NCBI GenBank assembly: GCA_041595355.1
Contig: JBFHKO010000094.1
Coordinates: 1 to 9,283 of the forward strand
Reading direction: 5' to 3'
Source: JBFHKO01 sp041595355
GTDB taxonomy: Bacteria; Pseudomonadota; Gammaproteobacteria; Enterobacterales; Aeromonadaceae
Length of the DNA stretch: 9,283 bases
Part shown: positions 1 to 7,368 of the stretch, piece after piece
Layout: every line of letters starts with the position of its first letter
How positions within the stretch are numbered: position 1 is the stretch's first letter
Notes under the pieces: generated by a model
Database searches by the model: none
What the model was told of the DNA's origin: nothing
What the model saw: the letters and a program-made list of their open reading frames with translations, nothing else
Translations under genes and position numbers: made by a program

Positions 1-59
1 GCCTGGATGCCATAACGCTCGAGGCCCAAGACATCGGCCAGGGTAGAATGATTTGCCAT
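1..59 (-). CDS. pckA: Probable phosphoenolpyruvate carboxykinase (ATP), N-terminal fragment
   Basis: Only the first 19 codons are present, read from 59 leftward off the window edge; the peptide begins MANHSTLADVLGLERYGIQ. I choose the ATG at 59-57 because a good Shine-Dalgarno AGGAG lies at 71-67, seven bases upstream. A second in-frame ATG at 80-78 would place that Shine-Dalgarno inside the coding region, so it is less likely. The identification rests on two weak clues: the short LxxYGI-like N-terminus seen in ATP-dependent PEP carboxykinases, and the location next to hslO and hslR, where pckA sits in enterics, Vibrio and Aeromonas. PckA converts oxaloacetate plus ATP to phosphoenolpyruvate, the first committed step of gluconeogenesis. 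No catalytic residue is visible in this fragment, so the name is inference. Confidence 0.65.
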   Translation of the reverse strand, partial: MANHSTLADVLGLERYGIQ

Positions 60-66
60 GCTGATA

Positions 67-71
67 CTCCT
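67..71 (-). promoter_or_regulatory. Ribosome binding site of pckA
   Basis: AGGAG on the minus strand, seven bases before the ATG at 59-57. It decides between two in-frame ATGs (80 and 59) in favour of the inner one. Confidence 0.7.
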
Positions 72-125
72 GGTTTTCATAGGGTTTATGACTGGATTGC
101 TTCGAGTCTATCACCCGTCAGTGAG

Positions 126-155
126 ATTAAAGCGACACCAGTCAAAGAACGGCAA
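126..155 (-). promoter_or_regulatory. Candidate sigma-70 promoter for pckA
   Basis: On the minus strand, TTGCCG (155-150, four of six matches to the -35 consensus) is followed after 18 bases by TTTAAT (131-126, five of six matches to the -10). Transcription would begin near 119, giving a leader of about 60 bases before the pckA ATG. It lies downstream of the hslO terminator, as expected for an independent promoter. This is a motif match only, with no experimental support. Confidence 0.45.
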
Positions 156-181
156 ATCACCGAAAGGTACAAATTTCAGGC

Positions 182-207
182 AATAAAAAGGGCGGCCGCA
201 GCCGCCC
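182..207 (-). terminator. Rho-independent terminator after hslO
   Basis: Read on the minus strand, GGGCGGC (207-201), a four-base loop TGCG, and GCCGCCC (196-190) form a perfect 7-bp GC stem, followed directly by five T (189-185) and ATT. It starts 15 bases after the hslO stop codon. It should end the hslR-hslO transcript and insulate pckA. The plus-strand orientation has no T-run, so it is one-directional. Confidence 0.9.
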
Positions 208-222
208 AGGGGGGATAGTCCC

Positions 223-1107
223 TCAGTGCATGGCGCCGTCGCCACCGGGCAGGGCGCCGGTGAACAGCGCCTCGACGTCGACGGCATCGAAGCGGTAATG
301 GCGGCCGCAATAGTCGCAGTGCATATCCAGCTCCCCCTGATCCTGCAGCAGCTGCTGCACTTCGGCGTGGCCCAGCTGCAGCAGGGCGCCCTGGCAACGC
401 GCCAGGGAGCAGGTGCAGCGAAAGCTGACGGCCTGGGGCTCGAACAGCCGCACCTCTTCTTCATGGTAGAGTCGATAGAGGATCTCGTTGGCCGGCAGGC
501 CGAACAGCTCTTCGGCCTTGATGGTGTCGGTCAGCTTGCTCAGATGATCGAACTCGTTCGCATGCTCTTCGCCGGCAGCGGGCAGGCTTTGCAGCAGCAT
601 GCCGGCGGCCTGGGGACGGTCGGGGGCATCGCCGACGCGGATCCAGATGCGGGTGGCCAGCTGCTCGGACTGGGTGAAGTAGGTCTCCAGGCACTCGGCC
701 AGGCTGTGACCGCTCAGGGCGACGATGCCCTGGTAGCGTTCGCCCTGCTCCGGACTGATGGTGATGACCATCTGCCCTTCGCCGACCAGGCTCTGCAGGC
801 TGTTGTCCGTTGGCAGCGTCCCTTCCCAGCGTGCGACGCCGCGCAGCTGCTGCTGGTGGTCGCCATTGATCACCGCCAGCCGTACCGGACCATTGCCCTG
901 GAGCTGGACAGTGATGGAGCCTTCGAACTTCAGGGTGGCGGTGAGCAGGCTGGTGGCGACCAGCAGCTCGCCCAGCAGGTGCCGGATGGCTGGCGGATAG
1001 GCCTGGGCAGCCAGCATCTTGGCGAAGGTCTCGTCCAGTTGCACCAGTTCACCGCGGACCTGGTGGTGTTCGAACAGATAGCGATGCAGTTGATCCTGAG
1101 CGGTCAT
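223..1107 (-). CDS. hslO: Hsp33, redox-regulated holdase chaperone
   Basis: A 294-residue protein, matching the usual Hsp33 length of about 290. Hsp33 is a cytoplasmic chaperone activated by oxidative unfolding: under peroxide or bleach stress plus heat, its zinc centre is oxidised, zinc is released, and it binds unfolding proteins. The zinc ligands are visible near the C-terminus as CTC at 231-233 and CDYC at 264-267, the CxC plus CxxC arrangement of the family; Cys238 is an extra, non-consensus cysteine. The N-terminal part (residues 1-180) reads as the standard Hsp33 fold, including the GNGPVRLAVI segment near 71-80. The start is set by GAGAGAG at 1119-1113, five bases before the ATG; the frame is open further upstream but would run into hslR. 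It lies 22 bp downstream of hslR and ends before a strong terminator, so the two probably form one transcript. Confidence 0.96.
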   Translation of the reverse strand: MTAQDQLHRYLFEHHQVRGELVQLDETFAKMLAAQAYPPAIRHLLGELLVATSLLTATLKFEGSITVQLQGNGPVRLAVINGDHQQQLRGVARWEGTLPTDNSLQSLVGEGQMVITISPEQGERYQGIVALSGHSLAECLETYFTQSEQLATRIWIRVGDAPDRPQAAGMLLQSLPAAGEEHANEFDHLSKLTDTIKAEELFGLPANEILYRLYHEEEVRLFEPQAVSFRCTCSLARCQGALLQLGHAEVQQLLQDQGELDMHCDYCGRHYRFDAVDVEALFTGALPGGDGAMH

Positions 1108-1129
1108 TGATTCTCTCTCGATGTTGGGA

Positions 1130-1528
1130 TTAGCCCTGTTTGAAGCGGATGAGCTCACGGCGCTGTTTCTTGTCGGGCCGGGTATCGGGGTGCGGGGCAT
1201 AAAGGCTGTTCAGCCGCCGGGCTTCGGCATTGCGTTCGCGGCGCACCAGGCTGTCGGCGGTTTCGGCATACAGCCGCTGGGCCTCGCTGGCGGCGCGGCG
1301 CTGTTCGGTGAGGGCACAGACCCGGATCTCGACCTCATCCTGCCCCTGCCACAGGCGGATGAGGGCGCCGATTTCCACGCCCTTTCCCGGCTTGCAGCGT
1401 TGGCCGTTGTAGTGCACCTTGCCGCCGTCGACCATGGCCCTGGCCAGCGCCCGGCTCTTGTAGAAGCGGGCCGCCCACAACCATTTGTCCAGACGTACCA
1501 CCGGCGGGGTGGCAGGGCTTGCGCACAT
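1130..1528 (-). CDS. hslR: Hsp15, ribosome-associated S4-domain heat shock protein
   Basis: A 132-residue basic protein. Hsp15 binds free 50S subunits that carry a stalled nascent chain with its tRNA, and helps recycle them after heat stress. Residues 10-60 form an S4-type RNA-binding domain, with the hallmark start VRLDKWLWAARFYKSRALA and the later GGKVHYNGQRCKPG segment. The C-terminal half is an arginine- and lysine-rich helical tail ending in ELIRFKQG, typical of Hsp15. The ATG at 1528-1526 is preferred: GAGG at 1539-1536 lies seven bases upstream. An adjacent GTG at 1531 would have only four bases of spacing and add one residue. It is the first gene of the hslR-hslO pair, divergent from the exe operon. 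Confidence 0.94.
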   Translation of the reverse strand: MCASPATPPVVRLDKWLWAARFYKSRALARAMVDGGKVHYNGQRCKPGKGVEIGALIRLWQGQDEVEIRVCALTEQRRAASEAQRLYAETADSLVRRERNAEARRLNSLYAPHPDTRPDKKQRRELIRFKQG

Positions 1529-1562
1529 CACTTGGCCTCAACTCGGGTCAGCGTCAGCGCTC

Positions 1563-1571
1563 AGTATAACA
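1563..1571 (-). promoter_or_regulatory. Extended -10 promoter for hslR-hslO
   Basis: The minus strand reads TGTTATACT from 1571 to 1563: a TG dinucleotide, one base, then TATACT (five of six matches to the -10 consensus). This is the extended -10 form, which tolerates a poor -35; the hexamer 17 bases upstream, CTTCTT, is indeed poor. Predicted transcription start is near 1556, about 28 bases before the hslR ATG. I see no CCCCAT-type sigma-32 -10 here. Confidence 0.55.
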
Positions 1572-1658
1572 GGGCCTCCCGGGCGAAGAAGTTGGAATTT
1601 TTGGTGGCGCCGGCCTATCTGTGGGTTGCCAGTCATGGCGGTGGACGTGACAATGTAG

Positions 1659-1668
1659 GACTATAGTC
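1659..1668 (+). promoter_or_regulatory. Candidate -10 element of the exe operon within a 10-bp palindrome
   Basis: GACTATAGTC is a perfect inverted repeat containing TATAGT (1662-1667, five of six -10 matches). Transcription would start near 1674, about 40 bases before exeC. No recognisable -35 lies 16-18 bases upstream (the bases there are GC-rich, around GCGGTGG), so it would be weak or need an activator. Confidence 0.3.
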
Positions 1669-1713
1669 AAAACGAGTCCGGTAACGGCCGGTCCATGCTG
1701 ACAGGAAATGCTC

Positions 1714-2556
1714 ATGTTCCAACCCTTGCGTTTTGCCTCGCTGCTGCCCTGGCTGGCGTCACCTTGGCCGGCCCGGCTGCTGATGTGGCTGTTCATCCTG
1801 CTGGCGGCCCAGCAGCTGGCCGCTCTCAGCTGGCGCCTGTGGCCGGGAGAGCCGAGCGCGGATCTGGGGGCGCCCCTGGCGGCGGCGACACCGTCCCGTG
1901 ACGCCTCGCCGGCCCGTGGACTGGCCGAGCTGCAGGCGCTGGCCCTGTTTGGCAAGCCATTGTCCCGGCAGGAATCGACGACCAGCTCGGAGAGCGCGCC
2001 CAGGAGCCGGCTCAATGTGCAGCTCACCGGCCTGTTGGCGAGTGGCGATCCGGCACGCTCCCTGGCCATCATCGCCCAGGGCGGCAAGCAGGCCAGCTAT
2101 GGCATCGGTGAGGTCATCAATGGCACCCAGGCAGAGATACGCCGCATCCTGGCCGATCGCGTCATCCTGAGGCACCAGGGGCAGGAGGAAATCCTGTGGC
2201 TGGACGAGAGCGCCGCTGCCTCGCCGCGTGGCACTGCGGCGCCTGCTTCGCGGCTGCCCTCGCGGCGGGCGCTGCTGAAGGAGCCGGGCAAAATCCTCGA
2301 TTACCTGCGCATCTCGCCGGTTCAGCGTGACGGAGCGGTGCAGGGCTATCGCCTGAATCCCGGCAAGGATCCGGCACTCTTTGCCGCCGTCGGTTTGCAG
2401 CCCAACGATCTGGCGGTCAGTCTCAATGGCTTCGACCTGCGGGATAACGCCCAGGCGATGCAGATCATGCAGCAGCTGGCCAGCCTCAGCGAGCTCAACA
2501 TCACGGTGGAGCGCCAAGGGCAATTGCACGATGTTTACGTTAGTCTGAATGACTGA
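1714..2556 (+). CDS. exeC: T2SS inner-membrane connector protein GspC/ExeC
   Basis: A 280-residue bitopic inner-membrane protein that joins the inner-membrane platform to the secretin and contributes to substrate selection. A short cytoplasmic N-terminus (1-20) is followed by one membrane segment (about 21-40, LLMWLFILLAAQQLAALSW). A variable Ala/Pro/Ser linker follows, with a LALFG motif near 76-80. The homology region (about 98-165, beginning with RLNVQLTGLLAS) binds the N0 domain of the secretin. A C-terminal PDZ domain (about 190-278) is recognisable from GLQPNDLAVSLNGFDLRD. I choose the ATG at 1714 over the in-frame ATG at 1708 because AGGAA (1703-1707) lies six bases before 1714 but abuts 1708. 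It is the first gene of the operon and is followed 39 bp later by exeD. Sequence conservation in this family is low, so the call relies on domain order and synteny. Confidence 0.93.
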   Translation: MFQPLRFASLLPWLASPWPARLLMWLFILLAAQQLAALSWRLWPGEPSADLGAPLAAATPSRDASPARGLAELQALALFGKPLSRQESTTSSESAPRSRLNVQLTGLLASGDPARSLAIIAQGGKQASYGIGEVINGTQAEIRRILADRVILRHQGQEEILWLDESAAASPRGTAAPASRLPSRRALLKEPGKILDYLRISPVQRDGAVQGYRLNPGKDPALFAAVGLQPNDLAVSLNGFDLRDNAQAMQIMQQLASLSELNITVERQGQLHDVYVSLND

Positions 2557-2585
2557 CCCCTGGAACCGCATGACAACATTACAAT

Positions 2586-2589
2586 GGAG
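2586..2589 (+). promoter_or_regulatory. Ribosome binding site deciding the exeD start
   Basis: GGAG lies six bases before the ATG at 2596 and overlaps the upstream in-frame ATG at 2584. The inner ATG is therefore the likely start and gives a cleaner signal peptide beginning MKHKG. Confidence 0.65.
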
Positions 2590-2595
2590 TGGCGA

Positions 2596-4602
2596 ATGAA
2601 ACATAAGGGACTATGCGGTCTGCTGGCGGGCGTGCTGCTGGCCATGCTGGTGAGCCCGTTACCGGCGGCGGAATTTTCGGCCAGCTTCAAGGGCGCGGAT
2701 ATCCAGGAGTTCATCAATACGGTCGGCAAGAATCTCAACAAGACCATCATCATCGAACCCTCGGTGCGCGGCACCATCAACGTGCGCAGCTACGATCTGC
2801 TCAACGAGGAGCAGTACTATCAGTTCTTCCTGAGTGTGCTGGATGTCTACGGCTTTGCCGTGGTGCCCATGGACAACGGTGTGCTCAAGGTGGTACGCGC
2901 CAAGGATGCCAAGACCTCCGCCATTCCGGTGGTGGACGATAAAGGTCCCGGCATGGGCGACGAGATGGTGACCCGGGTGGTGCCGGTGCGCAATGTCTCG
3001 GTGCGGGAGTTGGCTCCTCTGCTGCGGCAGCTGAACGATAACGCCGGTGGCGGCAACGTGGTCCATTACGAGCCCTCCAACGTGCTGCTCATCACCGGCC
3101 GGGCGGCGGTGGTCAACCGCCTGGTGGAAATCGTGCGCCGGGTGGACAGGGTGGGCGATCAGGATGTCGACATGATCCGGCTCAAGTATGCCCAGGCCGC
3201 CGAGATGGTGCGCCTGCTGACGGCCCTCAACCAGGGAGAGAGCAAGGCCAATCTCGCGTCGGTGCTGGTGCCCAAGGTGGTGGCCGATGAGCGGACCAAT
3301 GCCGTCATCGTCAGCGGCGAGCCCCAGGGACGCCAGCGCATGATTCGTCTCATCCGCCAGCTGGACCAGGATCAGGCCCAGATGGTGCGGGGCAATACCC
3401 GGGTCTTTTACCTCAAATATGCCAAGGCCAAGAACCTGGTGGCGGTGTTGACCGGTGTCAGCCAGAGCGTGGGAGAAGGCAACCAGGGCGGCGGGGCCAA
3501 GACGGCGACCAGAGCGGCCTCCGGGAGCGACAGCCGGCTCAGCATCGAGGCGGATGAGCACACCAACGCCCTGGTGATCACGGCCGATCCCGACAAGATG
3601 CAGGCGCTGGAGCAGGTGATAGCGAGACTGGACATCCGCCGTGCCCAGGTGCTGGTGGAGGCCATCATCGTTGAGGTGCAGGAGGGCAAGGGGCTCAATT
3701 TCGGCGTGCAGTGGCTCAATACCACCGGCAGCGGCACCCAATTCACCAGCACCGGTCTCTCCTCCTCCACTGTGGCTGTCGGCGCCAAAGAGTACAATGA
3801 TGACGGCGACGTGAACTCGACCCTGAGTTCCGCGCTCTCCAGCTTCAACGGCCTGGCCACCGGCTTCTTCGACGGCAACTGGGGGGCCCTGCTGACGGCG
3901 CTGGCCAACACTACCCAAAGCAACATCCTGGCCACCCCCAGCATCGTCACCCTGGACAACAAGGAAGCCTCCATCAACATCGGTCAGGAGGTGCCGGTGC
4001 TGACCGGCTCCCAGACCACCAGCGGTGATAACGTGTTCAGTACCGTCGAGCGCAAGACGGTGGGCACCAAGCTGACGGTGACGCCCCAGATCAACGAGGG
4101 TGACTCGGTGCTGATGGAGATCGCGCAGGAAGTGTCGAGCGTGGCTGACTCCAGCAGCAGCTCCAGCGCCGATTTGGGCGCGACCTTCAACACCCGCACG
4201 GTGCAAAATGCCGTGCTGGTCAAGAGCGGTGAGACGGTGGTGCTGGGCGGCCTGCTGGACGATGCCACCCAGGAGACGGTCTACAAGGTGCCGCTGCTGG
4301 GCGACATTCCGTTGCTGGGCTACCTGTTTCGCTCCAACTCCACCCAGAAGAGCAAGCGCAATCTGATGGTCTTCATCCGCCCGACCATACTGCGGGATCC
4401 GGCGACCTACTCCGGTATTTCCAGCAGCAAGTACAACCTGTTCCGGGCCCAGCAGCTGGAGGCGCTGAACAATGCGGATCGGCTGCTGCCGCAGCCAGGG
4501 CGGCCGGTGCTGCCGGTGTATGGCCAGGGTATGCTGGTATCGCCGGGCATGCAGAAGCAGCTCGAAGAGAGCGTCGCTCAGCCGGCCACGGAGGTGCCCT
4601 GA
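2596..4602 (+). CDS. exeD: T2SS outer-membrane secretin GspD/ExeD
   Basis: A 668-residue secretin that forms the multimeric outer-membrane channel. It has a Sec signal peptide (1-25, MKHKG, hydrophobic core, then PLPAA) with probable cleavage before EFSASF. N0 (about 26-105) contains NKTIIIEPSVRG and LDVYGFAVVPMDNG. N1 (about 125-185), N2 (190-258, with DERTNAVIVSG) and N3 (265-345, with ADEHTNALVITADPD) follow. N3 carries a Gly/Ser-rich loop at 291-313. The secretin core (about 350-600) has the gate region VPVLTGSQTT (466-475) and the conserved segments KSGETVVLGGLLDD and KVPLLGDIPLLGYLFRS. The last 65 residues, after SGISSSKYNLFRAQQL, form the S domain that normally binds a pilotin or accessory protein. 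There is no lipobox cysteine after the signal peptide. The stop overlaps the exeE start by one base. It closely resembles Aeromonas ExeD as I recall it. Confidence 0.98.
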   Translation: MKHKGLCGLLAGVLLAMLVSPLPAAEFSASFKGADIQEFINTVGKNLNKTIIIEPSVRGTINVRSYDLLNEEQYYQFFLSVLDVYGFAVVPMDNGVLKVVRAKDAKTSAIPVVDDKGPGMGDEMVTRVVPVRNVSVRELAPLLRQLNDNAGGGNVVHYEPSNVLLITGRAAVVNRLVEIVRRVDRVGDQDVDMIRLKYAQAAEMVRLLTALNQGESKANLASVLVPKVVADERTNAVIVSGEPQGRQRMIRLIRQLDQDQAQMVRGNTRVFYLKYAKAKNLVAVLTGVSQSVGEGNQGGGAKTATRAASGSDSRLSIEADEHTNALVITADPDKMQALEQVIARLDIRRAQVLVEAIIVEVQEGKGLNFGVQWLNTTGSGTQFTSTGLSSSTVAVGAKEYNDDGDVNSTLSSALSSFNGLATGFFDGNWGALLTALANTTQSNILATPSIVTLDNKEASINIGQEVPVLTGSQTTSGDNVFSTVERKTVGTKLTVTPQINEGDSVLMEIAQEVSSVADSSSSSSADLGATFNTRTVQNAVLVKSGETVVLGGLLDDATQETVYKVPLLGDIPLLGYLFRSNSTQKSKRNLMVFIRPTILRDPATYSGISSSKYNLFRAQQLEALNNADRLLPQPGRPVLPVYGQGMLVSPGMQKQLEESVAQPATEVP

Positions 4603-6137
4603 TGAAGGCGGCCGACGCGTCACCGAAGGCGAATGCAGATACAGACGCCATCCTGCCTCCCCGCGAGGCCGAGCGCCAGCGCCTGCCCTTTGCCTTTGCC
4701 CGGGAGCAGGGGGTCATACTGCAGGAGACGGAGAGTGAGCGGGTGCTCTATTGCCGTCCCGGTGTGCTGCCCGAGGCCCTGCTGGAGGTGCGACGGGTGG
4801 CCGGCGGCCCTTTTCGGGTGGCCGAGCTCGAGCAGGAAACCTTCGATGCCCGCCTCATGGCCAGCTATCAGCGCGACTCCTCGGCGGCCCGGCAGATGAT
4901 GGAGGAGATCGGCAACGAGATGGACTTCTTCACTCTCGCCGAGGAGCTGCCGGACAACGAAGATCTGCTGGACACCGATGACGATGCGCCCATCATTCGC
5001 CTCATCAATGCGATGCTGGGGGAAGCCATCAAGGCGGAGGCCTCGGACATCCATATCGAGACCTTCGAGCGCCATCTGGTGATCCGCTTTCGCATCGATG
5101 GCGTGCTGCGCGAGATACTGCGTCCCAAGCGCAAGCTCGCCTCGCTGCTGGTGTCGCGCATCAAGGTCATGGCGCGGCTGGACATCGCCGAGAAGCGGCT
5201 GCCCCAGGATGGCCGCATCACCCTGCGTATCGGTGGCCGCTCGGTGGACGTACGGGTCTCCACCATGCCGGCCAATCATGGCGAACGGGTGGTGCTGCGG
5301 CTGCTGGACAAGAACAATGTGCGCCTGGAGCTGAAACAGCTGGGCATGACGGCCCGCAACCGCGAGCTGCTGGCCCAGCTCATCCGCAAGCCCCATGGCA
5401 TCATACTGGTCACCGGCCCCACCGGCTCGGGCAAGACCACCACCCTCTATGCCGCCCTGTCGGAGATCAACTCCCGGGATCGCAACATCCTGACGGTGGA
5501 GGACCCCATCGAATATGACCTGGAGGGCATAGGCCAAACCCAGGTGAATGCCCGGGTGGACATGACCTTTGCCCGCGGTCTGCGCGCCATACTGCGTCAG
5601 GATCCGGATGTGGTGATGGTGGGGGAGATCCGCGATCTGGAGACCGCCCAGATCGCGGTGCAGGCCTCGCTGACCGGTCACCTGGTGCTCTCCACCCTGC
5701 ACACCAATACGGCGGTGGGGGCGGTGACCCGGTTGCAGGACATGGGCATAGAGCCCTTTTTGTTGTCCACCTCCCTGCTGGCGGTACTGGCTCAGCGCCT
5801 GGTGCGCACCCTCTGCCCCCACTGTCGCGAGCCGCATGTCGCCTCGGCCCAGGAGTGCGAGCTGCTGGGCGTGGCCCTGGCATCGGCGCCACGCCTCTAT
5901 CGGGCGCAGGGATGTGAAGAGTGCAACGGTACTGGCTATCGGGGCCGTACCGGCATTCACGAACTGCTTATCGTCGACGAGGCGGTGCGCGAGTGCATTC
6001 ATGCCGGGGAGGGGGAGATGGCGGTGGAACGGCTCATCCGGGTGCACACGCCCGGCATCCGCCGCGATGGGCTGGACAAGGTGCTGGCCGGGGTGACCAG
6101 CCTGGAAGAAGTGCTGCGCGTGACGCGGGAGGAGTAG
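4602..6137 (+). CDS. exeE: T2SS cytoplasmic ATPase GspE/ExeE
   Basis: A 511-residue secretion ATPase, normal for the family (about 500). It hydrolyses ATP at the cytoplasmic face, docked on ExeL and ExeF, to power pseudopilus assembly. The N-terminal ExeL-binding region covers roughly 1-110. The catalytic part shows Walker A GPTGSGKT at 272-279, the Asp box VEDPIE at 299-304, Walker B RQDPDVVMVGEIRD at 332-345, and the His box LTGHLVLSTLHTN at 357-369. A four-cysteine zinc site follows, CPHC at 405-408 and CEEC at 438-441. The C-terminal segment HTPGIRRDGLDKVLAG matches GspE proteins. All key residues are present, so it should be active. The ATG sits in a TGATG overlap with the exeD stop, with GGAGG (4590-4594) seven bases upstream, so translation is probably coupled to exeD. 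Confidence 0.98.
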   Translation: MKAADASPKANADTDAILPPREAERQRLPFAFAREQGVILQETESERVLYCRPGVLPEALLEVRRVAGGPFRVAELEQETFDARLMASYQRDSSAARQMMEEIGNEMDFFTLAEELPDNEDLLDTDDDAPIIRLINAMLGEAIKAEASDIHIETFERHLVIRFRIDGVLREILRPKRKLASLLVSRIKVMARLDIAEKRLPQDGRITLRIGGRSVDVRVSTMPANHGERVVLRLLDKNNVRLELKQLGMTARNRELLAQLIRKPHGIILVTGPTGSGKTTTLYAALSEINSRDRNILTVEDPIEYDLEGIGQTQVNARVDMTFARGLRAILRQDPDVVMVGEIRDLETAQIAVQASLTGHLVLSTLHTNTAVGAVTRLQDMGIEPFLLSTSLLAVLAQRLVRTLCPHCREPHVASAQECELLGVALASAPRLYRAQGCEECNGTGYRGRTGIHELLIVDEAVRECIHAGEGEMAVERLIRVHTPGIRRDGLDKVLAGVTSLEEVLRVTREE

Positions 6138-6138
6138 C

Positions 6139-7359
6139 ATGGCCGCCTATGCCTATCAGGCACTGGATGCGCGGGGCCGTAGTCGTCAGGGCACCCTGGA
6201 GGCCGACTCGCCGCGCCAGGCACGCCAGCAGCTGCGCGAGCAGGGACTGGTCCCGCTGGAGGTGACCGAGGCGGTGGCCCAGGCGCGCCAAAGCAGCAGC
6301 GGCACGCGTCTGTGGCGCCGGCGTATCGGCAGCGCCGATCTGGCGTTGCTCACCCGTCAGCTGGCCACTCTGGTCGGCGCCGCCCTGCCCATCGAGGAGG
6401 CGCTCAAGGCGGTGGCCGAACAGTGCGAAAAACCGCGGCTGCGTACCCTGATGGCGGCGGTGCGCACCCGGGTGCTGGAGGGGCATGCCCTGGCCGAGGC
6501 CATGAGCGGCTTTCCGGACATCTTCGACCGTCTCTATCTGGCCATGGTGGCCGCCGGCGAAAAGTCCGGTCACCTGGATACGGTGCTCGAGCGGCTGGCG
6601 GACTATACCGAGCAGCGCCAGCAACTGCGCAGCAAGCTGTTGCAGGCGCTCATCTATCCTTGCGTGCTGACCCTGGTGGCCATCAGCGTGGTCGCCATCC
6701 TGCTGACCGCCGTGGTGCCCCAGGTGGTGGCCCAGTTTGTTCATCTTTCCCAGACCCTGCCGCTCAGTACGCGCCTGCTTATCGGCACCAGCGACCTGTT
6801 GAGTGCCTATGGTCTCTGGGGGCTGCTGCTGCTGGCGCTGGCGGGGTTGGCGCTGCGGCACTGGAATCGTCAGCCGGAGCGGCGGCGACGCTGGCATGGT
6901 CTGTTGCTGCGTCTGCCGGTGACCGGGCGGGTCAGCCGCGGACTGAATAGCGCCCGCTTTGCCCGCACCCTCAGCATTCTCACCGCCAGTGCGGTACCGT
7001 TGCTGGAGGGGCTGCGCATCAGCAGCGAGGTGCTGAGCAATGATCTGGCCCGCTTCCGGCTGGCGGCGGCCTGCGAGCGGGTACGCGAGGGCAGCAGCCT
7101 GTATGCGGCGCTGGAGCAGACCCGGCTGTTTCCTCCCATGATGCTGCACATGATCGCCTCCGGTGAACGGAGCGGTGAACTGGATCAGTTGCTGGAGCGG
7201 GCGGCCGACAATCAGGATCGGGAGTTCGAGAGCCAGATCAGCATCGCCCTCGGTCTCTTCGAGCCGGCGCTGGTGATCGGCATGGCCTCGGTGGTGCTGT
7301 TCATCGTGCTGGCCATACTGCAGCCGATACTGGCCCTCAACAACCTGGTCAGTCTTTAG
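6139..7359 (+). CDS. exeF: T2SS inner-membrane platform protein GspF/ExeF
   Basis: A 406-residue polytopic inner-membrane protein, standard GspF length. It forms the core of the assembly platform, contacting ExeE, ExeL and the nascent pseudopilus. The N-terminus MAAYAYQALDARGRSRQGTLEA is the family signature. Two T2SSF repeats are visible, about 67-190 and 270-392; each contains a GE(K/R)SG motif (GEKSGHLDTVL at 140-150, GERSGELDQLL at 342-352). Likely membrane segments lie near 172-195, 222-240 and 373-396, fitting the known three-pass layout. It begins one base after the exeE stop, with GGGAGGAG (6127-6134) overlapping the end of exeE, so the two are probably translationally coupled. It ends in LNNLVSL, as in homologues. 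Confidence 0.98.
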   Translation: MAAYAYQALDARGRSRQGTLEADSPRQARQQLREQGLVPLEVTEAVAQARQSSSGTRLWRRRIGSADLALLTRQLATLVGAALPIEEALKAVAEQCEKPRLRTLMAAVRTRVLEGHALAEAMSGFPDIFDRLYLAMVAAGEKSGHLDTVLERLADYTEQRQQLRSKLLQALIYPCVLTLVAISVVAILLTAVVPQVVAQFVHLSQTLPLSTRLLIGTSDLLSAYGLWGLLLLALAGLALRHWNRQPERRRRWHGLLLRLPVTGRVSRGLNSARFARTLSILTASAVPLLEGLRISSEVLSNDLARFRLAAACERVREGSSLYAALEQTRLFPPMMLHMIASGERSGELDQLLERAADNQDREFESQISIALGLFEPALVIGMASVVLFIVLAILQPILALNNLVSL

Positions 7360-7368
7360 GTCAATCAC

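Larger units (their letters stand above)
1532..1713. other. Divergent intergenic region between hslR and exeC
   Basis: About 180 bp with no convincing ORF, although minor frames cross it. It must carry promoters in both directions. The hslR side has a good extended -10 (1571-1563). The exe side has a palindromic TATAGT element (1659-1668) and a Shine-Dalgarno AGGAA (1703-1707). A short AT-rich patch (TTGGAATTTTTGG, 1592-1604) lies between them. No terminator or tRNA is visible. Confidence 0.7.

Noticed and set aside
110..150. CRP site in the pckA leader
   Set aside because: TGTCG and CTCAC half-sites are present but with the wrong spacing and too many mismatches to the TGTGA-N6-TCACA consensus.
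226..1110. Plus-strand open frame exactly opposite hslO
   Set aside because: hslO on the minus strand has all Hsp33 zinc cysteines; the opposite frame has no recognisable features.
1121..1666. Plus-strand ORF of 181 codons opposite hslR extending into the intergenic region
   Set aside because: Mostly antisense to hslR, with no good ribosome site and no recognisable domain.
2659..4623. Very long antisense open frame (654 codons) opposite exeD
   Set aside because: It is His/Gly/Leu/Gln-rich with no recognisable domain and mirrors the codon-position bias of a high-GC coding strand. exeD is unambiguous on the other strand.
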